Assembly: GCA_025060615.1 (NCBI GenBank)
Contig: JANXBS010000026.1
Coordinates: forward strand, 1-47,923
Reading direction: 5' to 3'
Source of the DNA: Anaerolineae bacterium
GTDB lineage: Bacteria > Chloroflexota > Anaerolineae > DUEN01
DNA length: 47,923 nt
Shown piece by piece: positions 19,401 through 28,860 of the stretch. The notes under the pieces were generated by a model. It did no database searches. It was not told the DNA's origin and was given only the letters and a program-made list of their open reading frames with translations. The position numbers and the translations under genes were made by a program. The stretch's first letter is position 1. Each line of letters begins with the position of its first letter.

Positions 19401-20468
19401 AGCTTTCTAGAGGCCGGAGGTACAGCCATTGTCTGGGAATTGGCCCCTGAAGCCAGCGCTTATTGGCAAGCCGTCGCCGGCTGCGCTCTTGAGCTCTTCC
19501 AGCCCGAGCACAATGTGTATCAGCTTATCAAAACTCGGCCTCATCCGCTCACCATGGCCATCAGCAACGAAGACTTGTGTTGGCTGGAGAACTGGCCCTA
19601 CCGGGATAACCGCCGCAAGGAGGTCATCGTTGACCGGTTGATCGTCGTTGAGAACGGCACCAGCCTGCTGGAAAACGCGATCCGCTCTGGACTCGATGTC
19701 CTGTATGGGGATGACAAAGCCTCGGAGTTGGAGCGGATGCCGACAATGAGCGCATATTTCGACGCCCCGCCGCCGCGCGTGGGGAGTGGGCTAGTGCAGC
19801 TCAACGTGGGGAAAGGACAAATCCTCTTCTGCCAGGTGCGGTGGAGGCCTGAGAAACCCCAGTTTCGACGTCTCTTGGGCTTGTTGCTGTGGAACCTGGG
19901 CATCCGGACGGGCAGCGATATCCTGGCAGGTGAGCGCACCTCCACTGCCCATCGGCGCAGCGATGGCTACCCGAGGGTGATGCGTGTGGCCCGCGGCTTG
20001 GATGAAGTGACCCTGGCTGATCTAGTTGACCTGACGAATCGGCAGGTGGAATATTGTAGTGACAACGTGGTCTTCCGCTCCTGGCCTGGTTGGACGACCA
20101 TTGAAACCCCTGATGGGCGCTTGGCTGCTTCGGCTGTGGCGGGAGTGGGGGCAATTTATATCGGCTTGGAAGTTCACAGCTCGGAGCCACGTAAGCGACT
20201 TCAGACGATCGGCGAAACACCCCATCCTGATCTGCGCTCCTTCCTTCGCTTGAGAGGGGCCGGCCATGTGCGAGTTTGGGCCAATGGAGCTTTTCACGAC
20301 CAGGGGGATTTGGTTCAGGATCAAGCGGTTCGACTCCAAAGCTTTGATCTCGAGGCAGGCGCTAATTTAGTCTTGTTGGCCTGGGAGCCAGAGGCCGACG
20401 ATGCCGTCTTAGAGATGCGGTTTGAGGACGGAAAAGGGCAGCCTGAAGTGATGTTTCTCTTCCAATAA
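16500..20468 (+). CDS. Large multi-domain glycoside hydrolase, family GH2
   Basis: A 1322-residue enzyme. Domains in order: N-terminal jelly-roll sugar-binding domain (about 1-170, with IFINGRKVGEQ), Ig-like domain (about 175-285), TIM barrel (about 290-560), then about 750 residues of accessory domains. Acid/base Glu404 lies in LWSVGNEMRW and predicted nucleophile Glu476 in HVGELGRW. Two stretches after residue 680 resemble glutamine-amidotransferase-like (GATase1-fold) domains, for instance YVAAGGGLLVLEQ and FLEAGGTAIVWEL, followed by a C-terminal beta domain. No signal peptide. Beta-galactosidase- or beta-glucuronidase-like action is expected from the family, but the substrate is open. It belongs to the long same-strand gene run. 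Confidence 0.88.
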   Translation: MADTLASRISRLLNGWWDFQPVAHPDLSIPLVPDIVPAIGWAEHAYLVPGFFTDHSYPEAWRASRSGWMRTRFGIANFPPNARAFLTIKAAIPKAHIFINGRKVGEQDDMFIGDELDVTHALRSGENELAVFLTEHRMFPHPVTGELTLVDVPWGCCITQRQAGIWQDVVLEWRPVVYIADITIVTSVREKRITITYEVRNAGDTPFSGRISGTVLDGQQPVLSLSALEVFVDAGEIQHVAITASWADYRPWQPEAPYLYHLVSELRNGDQVLDRLITRFGFREVWIEGHRILLNGRPQRWYGEWCHRAHTHWLRPEYVRQWYHQLRDGHMNYVRMHTFPHPDYFLDIADEMGILICQETALHGSFEGALDTPDLWIRAAEHIRRMVRRDKNHPSLVLWSVGNEMRWTLRTIPSAVKELPRLRQLFHELDPTRPAYHEGDSALWSERRQSIISRHYGASCHGWGWWKRNRPLHVGELGRWHYGSPFTALIWAGDEVYADYEAMCRSIARDAARIIELGRAHEASCLFVWNTSGLDNFRPAEARTFTWPDPNTSYAKPLAHRPYESEYAWWQDGPGYRPGPSFELIRHAQRPLAIVIWQERTQFYTDRHVPHKAFLVNDLPQAISGVLHVRLEQDGRGIWEAQQRLTVPSGETGVVAWEIPLEQACEGAATIVTTFESPQGRDEVRRPLYLTDPARRSERLTLPAIGVWGESQAIPWLRAHGVEPMLLTGEELPDPHVVPILVVGESSVPPGSSIVQRFHDYVAAGGGLLVLEQRHSLFPGLELASMPTEMAHVRDPGHPVLAGISDDDLRFFGDDPFGMPSSDSWVTLYPYIKPTDTHLIRPLVDSSGGDFGTGGLAWAPVIEAQVGLGTVIAIQLRLMDRLNELPVGDRLLRNALNYLATLSSSQRLSASPVSEARVAVDATLWPEWPSGLAQGYVDEFAGLEVPSVKVAILNGRQLPTVPVEAWRSFLEAGGTAIVWELAPEASAYWQAVAGCALELFQPEHNVYQLIKTRPHPLTMAISNEDLCWLENWPYRDNRRKEVIVDRLIVVENGTSLLENAIRSGLDVLYGDDKASELERMPTMSAYFDAPPPRVGSGLVQLNVGKGQILFCQVRWRPEKPQFRRLLGLLLWNLGIRTGSDILAGERTSTAHRRSDGYPRVMRVARGLDEVTLADLVDLTNRQVEYCSDNVVFRSWPGWTTIETPDGRLAASAVAGVGAIYIGLEVHSSEPRKRLQTIGETPHPDLRSFLRLRGAGHVRVWANGAFHDQGDLVQDQAVRLQSFDLEAGANLVLLAWEPEADDAVLEMRFEDGKGQPEVMFLFQ

Positions 20469-20516
20469 CCTCTGTTTGGAAAAATGAAGCATCCCTTCAC
20501 GCCACAGGAGGAAAGC

Positions 20517-22571
20517 ATGTCCATAGACGTCAATCCAGAAGCTCGTGGAGAGACGATTTTCTACGTCTCTCCTGAAGGAAACGACGCATGGTCCGGACAT
20601 CTCCCCTCTCCAGATCCCAGTGGCGCCGATGGCCCTTTTGCCACCTTGCAACAGGCTCAGAGAGCCGTGCGCAAGATGAAATGGGAAAAGGGGCAGCTAC
20701 CCGGCCCGGTGACCGTATACGTGCGCAAGGGTATCTATTTCCTGAAGGAGCCCTTGGTCTTCACACCTGAAGACTCTGGAGTGGAGACGGCGCCTGTCGC
20801 CTACGTCGCCTATCCTGGCGAGCATCCCATACTCAGTGGCGGGCAGCCCATAACAAATTGGCAAAGGGCGACCACAGATGGGCGTCCTCTTTGGATGGCC
20901 GTCCTCCCTGAGGTGGCTGAGGGGAAGTGGTTCTTTCGCCAACTTTGGGTCAATGGACAGCGACGGCAACGGGCGCGGCATCCTAACTATGGTTATCTGC
21001 GGGTGGCAGAGTTGCTAGATCATCCGGAGCAATGGTTCGAGGGACAAAGCCGCTTTCGCTTCCATGAAGGGGACCTGAAGGCGTGGCCGACTGCCTCAGC
21101 GGCCGAGATCGTGGTGATGAACCGCTGGGTGGAATCCCGGCTTCCTATTGCCAGCATAGACGAGGCTGAACGGGTGGTCTGCTGTCACCGGCGCAGCGTC
21201 TTCCGCCTCGACCCTGATGATCCGTATTATGTTGAGCACGCTTTCGAGGTCTTGGACATGCCTGGCGAATGGTTTCTGGATAGGGAAAGCGGGAAGCTTT
21301 ACTACTGGCCCCTGCCCTATGAAGACCTTAATCAGGTACAGATCATTGCGCCGGTTTTGACCCAGGTGATGCGGATGGAGGGTGAGCCACGCAAAGATGG
21401 ATGGGTAGAATATCTCGTCTTCCGTGGCTTGTCCTTCGCTCATACTGAGTGGTATTTCCCACCCGAGCCTCAAGAGCAACAGTCTGAAAAGAGTATAGGA
21501 GGCTTTCCTCAGGCTGCCGTGGGTGTGCCAGGCGCGGTGTACGGTGAGGGCATACGCCATTGCGTTTTCGAGGATTGCACTATCGCTCATGTAGGCACTT
21601 ATGGCCTGGAGTTGGGCCGGGGTTGTCGAAACAATCGGATCCTTGGCTGTGAGATCACCGACTTAGGCGCCGGAGGGGTGAAGATCGGGGAGACGGTGAT
21701 CCGAGAAGATGCCGACGAGCAAACCTACGGCAACGAGATCTCCGATTGCCGCATTTACGACGGCGGACATGTCTTTCATAGCGCCGTAGGCATCTGGATA
21801 GGGCAAAGTTATGGGAACCGCCTAGTTCACAACGAAGTCGCTGATTTCTACTATACAGGCATCAGTATTGGTTGGACCTGGGGCTATGATCGCTCGCTAG
21901 CAGGCAGCAATCTGGTCGCGTTTAATCATGTCCACCATATTGGCATCCGCCGCAATGGAGAAGGGCCTATCTTGAGTGACATGGGCGGCATCTACACGCT
22001 GGGCATTCAAGAAGGGACGGTCATCCATCACAATCTGTGGCACGATATCGCTGGCATCCGTTATGGTGGCTGGGGGATCTATTTTGACGAGGGGAGTACA
22101 GGGATCACCGCCGAGAACAACCTTGTTTATAACACAACACACGGAGGCTTCCATCAACATTATGGGCGCGCAAATGTGGTCAGGAACAACGTCTTCGCTT
22201 ATGCACGAGATCACCAGTTACAGGCATCACGTGCTGAAACCCATCTGCGCTTCCAATTTGAGCGGAATATCGTTCTAGGTCGCAGCGAACAATGGCTGGC
22301 TGGCGAAGTGGATTTTAACTTTGTCTTCGACCACAACCTGTATTGGCGAGAAGATGAGGGCCCTATTAGGTTTGGACACTTGACCTGGGATGAGTGGCGA
22401 GCACGTGGCATGGATGAACACTCGATCCTGGCTGATCCGAAGTTCCGAGATCCCAAGCATGGGGATTTCTACTTACAGCCCGGCTCACCAGCAGAGCAGA
22501 TAGGTTTTCAACCCTTTGACCTGTCCAGCGTCGGCCCTCGTATCCAAAATCATCATAAGCCAGATCAGTGA
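20517..22571 (+). CDS. Right-handed parallel beta-helix protein (putative polysaccharide-active)
   Basis: A 684-residue protein. The start FYVSPEGNDAWSG...GPFATLQQAQRAV is typical of parallel beta-helix proteins related to pectate lyases and GH families, followed by repeated rungs rich in Asn/Gly (for example YGNRLVHNEVADFYYTGISIG, TAENNLVYNTTHGGFH, NVVRNNVFAYA). The ATG at 20517 is chosen because AGGAGGAAAGC precedes it; the upstream ATG at 20484 has no ribosome site. No signal peptide is visible, unusual for a lyase but in line with its neighbours. Catalytic residues cannot be assigned from sequence alone. Confidence 0.82.
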   Translation: MSIDVNPEARGETIFYVSPEGNDAWSGHLPSPDPSGADGPFATLQQAQRAVRKMKWEKGQLPGPVTVYVRKGIYFLKEPLVFTPEDSGVETAPVAYVAYPGEHPILSGGQPITNWQRATTDGRPLWMAVLPEVAEGKWFFRQLWVNGQRRQRARHPNYGYLRVAELLDHPEQWFEGQSRFRFHEGDLKAWPTASAAEIVVMNRWVESRLPIASIDEAERVVCCHRRSVFRLDPDDPYYVEHAFEVLDMPGEWFLDRESGKLYYWPLPYEDLNQVQIIAPVLTQVMRMEGEPRKDGWVEYLVFRGLSFAHTEWYFPPEPQEQQSEKSIGGFPQAAVGVPGAVYGEGIRHCVFEDCTIAHVGTYGLELGRGCRNNRILGCEITDLGAGGVKIGETVIREDADEQTYGNEISDCRIYDGGHVFHSAVGIWIGQSYGNRLVHNEVADFYYTGISIGWTWGYDRSLAGSNLVAFNHVHHIGIRRNGEGPILSDMGGIYTLGIQEGTVIHHNLWHDIAGIRYGGWGIYFDEGSTGITAENNLVYNTTHGGFHQHYGRANVVRNNVFAYARDHQLQASRAETHLRFQFERNIVLGRSEQWLAGEVDFNFVFDHNLYWREDEGPIRFGHLTWDEWRARGMDEHSILADPKFRDPKHGDFYLQPGSPAEQIGFQPFDLSSVGPRIQNHHKPDQ

Positions 22572-22602
22572 ATTGAGAGGTAAATATCTCGACCATCAGT
22601 GA

Positions 22603-25600
22603 ATGAGGTGGATCGTGACGTCCACAACCAAGCTTCGCGACCTGTTTGCTGAGATCGCTGCGGGCGATCTGACAGCTGAACCTCAACCCCGAATCATTCC
22701 TCGCATGGAATTGGTTGAGCCACAACCGCCGGAGCTGCCTCAGCGCTTTTTGCCGACAGAGACTCATGACCCGGCAGCTGCCTTCGAGCCACTGCCTCGG
22801 CTTGATACTCCTGAGAAGCTAGCCCAGGAGCTGGCAGCCTATCGCGAGCGCTACCGGCCCTTCCTGCAAGACTTGGCACCCAAGCCGGAGCCTACCCGCA
22901 TTCGCCTGCCCATCCGTGAATTTGACTGGCGCATCGCCACGCCCGATGACCTAGCTGATTTTGGCGCTGCGCTGGCTGGCCGTGGCAATTGGCAGCGGGT
23001 GCGCATCCCCCATTACGGCGGTCCCCTAGGTCGGGCTATGACCCTTTATCGGACGACCTTTCACATCACCACTGAGATGCTAGCGCGAGGCGCAATCTTC
23101 GTCCATTTCGAAGGGGTAGACTATAAGGCGCATGTCTTCGTAAACAGCGCGTATCTCGGCTCGCATGAGGGATTCTTTGCGCCGTTCGAGTTCGACTGCA
23201 CCGCAGTGGTGCATGAAGGGGAGAACATATTGTTGGTGCAGGTGCAGAACGATGCCATCTGTATGGGCAACGATTCCTGGGGAGAGGACGGACATCTCTA
23301 CGAAGGTGATAAGCTGTACGCTGCCACTGGCCCCGGTTATGACGATCCCGAGATCGGCTGGCATCACTGCCCGCCTGGCATGGGTATCTATCAGGAGGTC
23401 TATATCGAGGCCAGGCCGCCGCTCTTTATCTACGATATCTTCGTGCGGCCTTTGCTAGAACGGTCTGCAGCTGAGGCATGGGTCGAGGTGTACAACACCG
23501 GTCTCTTGCGTCAACCCGTCTCGATTGAACTCTCGCTGTTCGGCCAAAATTTCACAGAGACGGTTTTCGTCGGACAGGTTTATGAGCTCTCTGGCCCCGC
23601 CGGCCCCACTGTCAACGAATACCGGCTGCCATTCGAAGTACCTAACCCACGGGTCTGGGAACCTGAGACGCCGTGGCTTTACCAGCTTCAGGCCCGGCTG
23701 CTCGATCAAGAAGGCCGCATGCTCGATGTGCGGACGACGCAGTTCGGCATGCGCTCCTTCCGGATGGACGAGGCCTCAGAACCTAGGGGACGCTTCTACT
23801 TGAACGGCCGGCCGATCCGCCTGCGAGGGGCAAATACTATGGGCTTCGAGCAGCAAGATGTCATGCGGGGCGACCTGGACCAGCTCCGCGACGACATCCT
23901 CCTGGCTAAGATTTGCCACATCAACTTCCTGCGGCTCACTCAGCGGCCGGTGCAGCGAGAGGTCTACGAGATGTGTGACCGGCTGGGGATGATGACCCAG
24001 ACCGACCTGCCCCTCTTCGGCGTGCTACGTCGCAATCAGTTCGCAGAGGCCATCCGCCAGGCATGGGAGATGGAACGCTTAGTGCGCAGTCATCCCTGCA
24101 ACATCCTAGTCACCTACATTAACGAGCCGTTTCCGGCCGGTTGGGGCAAGCTGCATCGCCACCTGTCGCGGACTGAGCTGGAGAGCTTCTTTCTGGCCGC
24201 AGACCAAGCGGTGCATTTAGCCAACCCCGATCGCGTGATCAAGGCGGTGGACGGTGACTATGATCCGCCTGGGCCTGGCCTGCCCGATAATCACTGTTAT
24301 TGCGGCTGGTACAATGGTCACGGCCTGGACCTGGGCAAGCTTCACAAGGGCTACTGGCAGAAGGTCAAGCCCGGCTGGCTGTATGGCTGTGGGGAGTTCG
24401 GTGCTGAGGGGCTCGACCCGGCCGATCTCATGCGCCGACGCTACCCCCCTGTCTGGCTGCCGCAAACACCCAATGAAGAACGAGCATGGACACCGGATCG
24501 CATCCCCGGAGCCCAGACGGGCCGCTTCCATTACATGTGGTTCGACACCCAGCATAGCCTGACCGATTGGGTTGTGGCCAGCCAGACGCACCAGGCCTGG
24601 ATCACCCGCCTGATGACAGAGGCTTTTCGCCGCGACAACCGGATGGTCTCATTCGCTATTCATCTTTTCATTGATGCCTTCCCCTCAGGATGGATGAAGG
24701 CGATCGTGGACGCAGAACGGCAACCCAAGCCGGCATATTTTGCCTATCGTGAGGCATTGACGCCGCTGATGGCCAATTTGCGAACCGATCGCTACGCCTT
24801 TTGGAGTGGAGAGGAGATGGCTTTCGAGGCATGGATCTGCAATGATAGGGTGGAAACGCCCTCCGATGCCTGGATCCATTATCAGCTAGAAGTGAGCGGT
24901 CAAGTCCATTTTAGTCAGCGCACGCCTGCGATCATTCCATCGTGCAGCAGCGCGTTTCAAGGGTTCCTATGCCTGCCGGCACCAATCGTTGCTGAACGCA
25001 CCACGGTTACACTGCGGCTGGCGCTGGTGGGGGCCGACAGCCGGGTGCTACACGATACGGCGCTGGATGTGGAAGTATTCCCTATCCATGCCGCGGGACG
25101 GCCAGGCCGCGCCTGTGTCGTGGAAACGGCCGAGGGAGAGGCTGGCCGCCTAGCGCGAGCGCTAGGCGCAACCCAGATCCCGTTGGACGACACTGGCCCG
25201 GGTGATGTCATCCTGGTCGGTGATCCTAGGTGGGAAGTGAACGCTATAAGGGCAGCTATCAACCGAGGAGTCACCGCCGTCTACCTGGGTCTCCCACCTG
25301 GACGTTACGAGATCTTGGGCGAGACTATTGAGGTCCAGGCTTGTGGCATGAACGCGCGGCACTTCGCCTCGCGTGCCACGGGCCATCCTTTGGTGGCAGA
25401 CTTCAAGCCGACCGACTTCCGCTTCTGGTATGATGACGCAGCAGGATACGTGACACCGTTCCTGCCGACGGTGCTAATCGCTCCGGGCTGGAAGCCTATC
25501 CTAACCAGTGGGAACGGCGAGTGGCAGGGGGAATGGAGGCCAGCCCTAGCTGCGGCCGAGAAGGCTTATGGCGCCGGCCGCGTCCGCATCTGCCAGCTCG

Positions 25601-25668
25601 AGCTGGCCAACCGCGTGGCGGGCAACCCTGTCGCACGCATCTTTGCGACACGACTGTTATGGGAATAG
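22603..25668 (+). CDS. Glycoside hydrolase family 2 enzyme (second type)
   Basis: A 1021-residue GH2 enzyme with an atypical N-terminal extension of about 110 residues before the sugar-binding jelly roll (FVHFEGVDYKAHVFVN). The Ig-like domain and TIM barrel follow, with acid/base Glu508 in TYINEPFPAGW and predicted nucleophile Glu598 in GCGEFGAEGLD. The C-terminal part carries additional beta domains and a Rossmann-like GDVILVGDPRW segment. The start is uncertain: ATG at 22603, or GTG at 22615 with GAGGTGG just upstream. No signal peptide. Only catalytic motifs are shared with the 1322-residue GH2, so the two are not a recent duplication. Confidence 0.86.
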   Translation: MRWIVTSTTKLRDLFAEIAAGDLTAEPQPRIIPRMELVEPQPPELPQRFLPTETHDPAAAFEPLPRLDTPEKLAQELAAYRERYRPFLQDLAPKPEPTRIRLPIREFDWRIATPDDLADFGAALAGRGNWQRVRIPHYGGPLGRAMTLYRTTFHITTEMLARGAIFVHFEGVDYKAHVFVNSAYLGSHEGFFAPFEFDCTAVVHEGENILLVQVQNDAICMGNDSWGEDGHLYEGDKLYAATGPGYDDPEIGWHHCPPGMGIYQEVYIEARPPLFIYDIFVRPLLERSAAEAWVEVYNTGLLRQPVSIELSLFGQNFTETVFVGQVYELSGPAGPTVNEYRLPFEVPNPRVWEPETPWLYQLQARLLDQEGRMLDVRTTQFGMRSFRMDEASEPRGRFYLNGRPIRLRGANTMGFEQQDVMRGDLDQLRDDILLAKICHINFLRLTQRPVQREVYEMCDRLGMMTQTDLPLFGVLRRNQFAEAIRQAWEMERLVRSHPCNILVTYINEPFPAGWGKLHRHLSRTELESFFLAADQAVHLANPDRVIKAVDGDYDPPGPGLPDNHCYCGWYNGHGLDLGKLHKGYWQKVKPGWLYGCGEFGAEGLDPADLMRRRYPPVWLPQTPNEERAWTPDRIPGAQTGRFHYMWFDTQHSLTDWVVASQTHQAWITRLMTEAFRRDNRMVSFAIHLFIDAFPSGWMKAIVDAERQPKPAYFAYREALTPLMANLRTDRYAFWSGEEMAFEAWICNDRVETPSDAWIHYQLEVSGQVHFSQRTPAIIPSCSSAFQGFLCLPAPIVAERTTVTLRLALVGADSRVLHDTALDVEVFPIHAAGRPGRACVVETAEGEAGRLARALGATQIPLDDTGPGDVILVGDPRWEVNAIRAAINRGVTAVYLGLPPGRYEILGETIEVQACGMNARHFASRATGHPLVADFKPTDFRFWYDDAAGYVTPFLPTVLIAPGWKPILTSGNGEWQGEWRPALAAAEKAYGAGRVRICQLELANRVAGNPVARIFATRLLWE

Positions 25669-25711
25669 GGACACAGGGAGCACGAGCTGCAAAACCTAGG
25701 AGCAAGCCCTG

Positions 25712-27787
25712 ATGGTCCAAACATTCAACTATTATTCAGCGGATGGTAGCAAGACTTCGTTCGGTCTCCGTGAAGGGCATACGGCCTGGCTACAGCAGCT
25801 GTTGGGCCTGCCTTGTAGCGCAGCCGGCGAGGATCTCGGACCGCCGCGCGTGCGTGGCCTGGCCTTGCTCGACACCGATCTAGGCCGCTTTGAGGGGGAT
25901 GCATTGCGGCTAAAGTCAACCGTAGCGTTGGAAGAGGGTATAGCCTTTACCTGGACAACATCTGATGGCAGCCTGCGGCTAGAGAGCCAGTGGCATCTTT
26001 CCCCTCAAGAAGGCCTCTGGCGTCGAGCAGACTCGCTGCATAACGATGACGACAGGCCCATCGTCATCTATGGATTTTTGGCGCGCTTTCCCTTTGCGCC
26101 GGGTCGCTATGAGCTCTACAGCCAGGGGAGCGGCTGGTGTAACGAGAACCAGGGTATGTGGCAACCGCTGCACCACGGCACACTGATCCTCCGCAACGCT
26201 GGTGGCCGCACCACACAGGGTGGGACGCCCTACCTGTGTCTACGTGAGCAGGATGGCAATCGAGCTGTCGCGTTTCACCTCTTGCCGCGCGGGAATTGGA
26301 TGATCCGCGTGGCTGGAGAGAGCGTTGGCACGCAACCTCTCCTCTTTGCCATAGTCGAGTTGGGCCTGAGCACTGAATCGTTACAGCTGGAGCTACCGGC
26401 GGGCGGGACACTGAGGCTGCCCGAAGTCCTGATCCAGGCCGTGCCAGGCGGCGTACCCGAGTTAGCCGCGCCTGCGTTCCATCGGTATGTGCTGGCGCGC
26501 TACTTCGCCGGTGCTAGGCCGTACGCGCCGGTCGTATACAATACCTGGTTTGACACTTTCGAACACCTAGATACAGCCCGGTTGCGCCGGCAGCTTGCCG
26601 CCGCACAGGAAGTCGGCTGCGAGGTCTTCACCGTGGACGCGGGCTGGTATGGCGTAGGCGAAGGCCGTTGGTATAAGCAAGTCGGCGACTGGCGCGAGAA
26701 GCGCGGGGCAGCCTTCGACGGCCGTATGGCCGATTTTGCCGATGAGGTACGGGCCGCCGGCCTCGGCTTCGGCCTCTGGATGGAGCCGGAGCGCCATCAT
26801 CCATCTGTGCCCATCGTACAGGCTCACCCTGAGTGGTTCCTGCCAGGGGGTGATGGCTTCCTGTACCCTGATCTGACCCAACAGGCTGCCTACGAGTATG
26901 TCCTGGGCGAGATGACGCGCCTGATCGAGACATATCGCCTGGCCTGGATGAAGGTAGACTTCAACTTTGAGCTAGGCGATGATCGAACTGCCCTATCGGC
27001 TTACTACGAGCGCTGGTATGCGTTGTTGGACGAGCTGCGCGGCCGCTTCCCAGGTGTCTTCTTCGAGGGATGTGCCAGCGGCGGCATGCGCTCTGACCTG
27101 AACACTTTGGCCCATTTCGATGGCCACTTCCTGTCAGATACAGTTGAGCCGGTTGATGTCTTGCGCATCACGCAGGGGTCGCTGTTACGCCTGCCGCCAG
27201 GCCGGATGACCAAATGGGCATGTCTCCGCTCGGCCGGCCGAACAGTTGTCCCCTACAGTTCAACGCCGGAAGAAGCGTCCGAGACGATCCTCGCGCCATG
27301 GGATGCCGGTTGGACGATCTCCGTCTCAGCAGATGTGGATTTCGCAGCGCGCGTGGCGCTGACGGGCATGTTCGGGCTGAGTGGCGACCTGGCGGGGTTG
27401 CCTACTTGGGCGCGCGATCGCCTGCGCCATCACGTGGCTTTCTTCAAACGCTGGCGCAGCTTGATCGCCGGCGCGGTTGCGCATCTGCTGACCCCTATCC
27501 GACCGCGCGTTGACCGCCAGGGCTGGGCAGCGATTCAGCTCCAGGAGCCAGCCGGCGATCGCTCGCTGCTCTTCGTCTACCGCCTAGATGGCGCCGAGGG
27601 CCGACGGCATATACCGCTCCGTGGGTTGCAAACTGACCGGCGCTATGTGCTGACCGACGACGATCAACCCGACGCGCCATGCTTCAGCCAGACGGGCCAG
27701 GAACTGATGGCTGACGGGATAGCTGTCGAAATAGGTGCACCCTACAGGGCCAAAGTCTTTGTCATCGAGCCGGAGGTCGTACTTTGA
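25712..27787 (+). CDS. Alpha-galactosidase, family GH36
   Basis: A 691-residue GH36 enzyme closer to the standard family pattern than the one at 11412. Landmarks are YNTWFDTFEHLD, FTVDAGWYG, VGDWREK, GLWMEPERHH, nucleophile Asp416 in WMKVDFN, CASGGMRSD and acid/base Asp476 in FLSDTVEP. It hydrolyses terminal alpha-galactosides in family members. No signal peptide, so it is probably cytoplasmic. The gene overlaps the next by 4 nt (TTGA), and AGGTCG-type purines near its end serve the next start. Two distinct GH36 genes in one cluster suggest more than one alpha-galactosyl linkage in the target. Confidence 0.92.
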   Translation: MVQTFNYYSADGSKTSFGLREGHTAWLQQLLGLPCSAAGEDLGPPRVRGLALLDTDLGRFEGDALRLKSTVALEEGIAFTWTTSDGSLRLESQWHLSPQEGLWRRADSLHNDDDRPIVIYGFLARFPFAPGRYELYSQGSGWCNENQGMWQPLHHGTLILRNAGGRTTQGGTPYLCLREQDGNRAVAFHLLPRGNWMIRVAGESVGTQPLLFAIVELGLSTESLQLELPAGGTLRLPEVLIQAVPGGVPELAAPAFHRYVLARYFAGARPYAPVVYNTWFDTFEHLDTARLRRQLAAAQEVGCEVFTVDAGWYGVGEGRWYKQVGDWREKRGAAFDGRMADFADEVRAAGLGFGLWMEPERHHPSVPIVQAHPEWFLPGGDGFLYPDLTQQAAYEYVLGEMTRLIETYRLAWMKVDFNFELGDDRTALSAYYERWYALLDELRGRFPGVFFEGCASGGMRSDLNTLAHFDGHFLSDTVEPVDVLRITQGSLLRLPPGRMTKWACLRSAGRTVVPYSSTPEEASETILAPWDAGWTISVSADVDFAARVALTGMFGLSGDLAGLPTWARDRLRHHVAFFKRWRSLIAGAVAHLLTPIRPRVDRQGWAAIQLQEPAGDRSLLFVYRLDGAEGRRHIPLRGLQTDRRYVLTDDDQPDAPCFSQTGQELMADGIAVEIGAPYRAKVFVIEPEVVL

Positions 27788-28860
27788 ACAGCCTCGAACG
27801 CGTACGCCGCGCCATCTACTTCCAGGGCCCCGATCGCATCCCACACTACCTGCCCGATGGTGAACCGAACGACATCATCTGGCTATGGCCACCGCGGCCA
27901 TCCACCGGACTGGCGACTGAGTGGCGCGAATTTGAACCAGGCCGCTGGTATCGGATCGACGAGTGGGGCAGCCGCTGGGAGCGCTTTGGCCCTTCCGGAA
28001 ACGGCGAGGTAGTCAAACCTGCCTTGGCTGACTGGGCACAGCTAGATGCTATCTTGGCCCTCCTTGCTACTCCACCGCCGCTAGAACCGTTGGCCGAGAT
28101 CCGGCACCAGGTGGAACAAGATGCCGGCGAGCACTATTTCCTAGGCGTCCTACAATACCCTTCCCTCTTTGAGACTGCGCATGGCTTACGCGGGATGGTA
28201 AACCTGCTGGCCGACTTCTACGAGCACCCAGCCGAAGTCGGCCGGCTCCTCGACAGACTGGCCGAATCCCAGATGCTCTGCATAGACCTCTATGCCGACT
28301 GCGGGGTACACGGCGTGATGAGCTATGACGATTGGGGAATGCAAGAGCGACCGTTCATCAGCCCCAGGCTATGGCAGCATTTCTTCGCGCCTCGCTACAA
28401 ACAGGTATGGCAACACGCCCGTGCACGCGGCCTGGACGTCTGGCTTCACTCTTGCGGTTACATCCTTCCATTGCTCCCCATGATGATCGAGTGCGGCCTA
28501 AACGTTATCCAGATGGATCAACAGGAGAACATGGGCCTAGAGAACCTAGGCCGAGCCGTCGGCGGCCGGCTGGCCTTCTGGTGTCCAGTGGATATCCAGA
28601 ACACAATGGTGAAGGGAAGTGAAGCTGAGATCGAGGCCTATGTTCGTCGCATGATCTACCACCTGGGTCGCTACAACGGCGGATTCATCTCGATGGCGTA
28701 TAGCACGCCCCAAGACGTGGGCCACACTCCTGAGAAGATCGCAGCTATGTGCCGGGCATTTCGACGCTGGGGGGTATATCCTCTGCCTAGGGAAGTGATC
28801 GAGGAAGGGAGACAAACCTATGGCGCAAGTCACCCAAGGACCGATCCCTCCCAAGATTGA
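27784..28860 (+). CDS. URO-D / MtaA-like superfamily protein (TTG start)
   Basis: A 358-residue protein with the typical start SLERVRRAIYFQGPDRIP of URO-D-related proteins. The motif DVWLHSCGYI contains HxCG as in zinc-dependent corrinoid:coenzyme M methyltransferases; the third ligand, usually a Cys in a later glycine-rich loop, is replaced by GGFISMAYST. The start is TTG at 27784, inside the stop of the GH36 gene, with GGAGGT 9 nt upstream and no better alternative. It is the third URO-D-like gene in this catabolic run. A methyltransferase or lyase-like role is possible; none is proven. Confidence 0.85.
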   Translation: MNSLERVRRAIYFQGPDRIPHYLPDGEPNDIIWLWPPRPSTGLATEWREFEPGRWYRIDEWGSRWERFGPSGNGEVVKPALADWAQLDAILALLATPPPLEPLAEIRHQVEQDAGEHYFLGVLQYPSLFETAHGLRGMVNLLADFYEHPAEVGRLLDRLAESQMLCIDLYADCGVHGVMSYDDWGMQERPFISPRLWQHFFAPRYKQVWQHARARGLDVWLHSCGYILPLLPMMIECGLNVIQMDQQENMGLENLGRAVGGRLAFWCPVDIQNTMVKGSEAEIEAYVRRMIYHLGRYNGGFISMAYSTPQDVGHTPEKIAAMCRAFRRWGVYPLPREVIEEGRQTYGASHPRTDPSQD

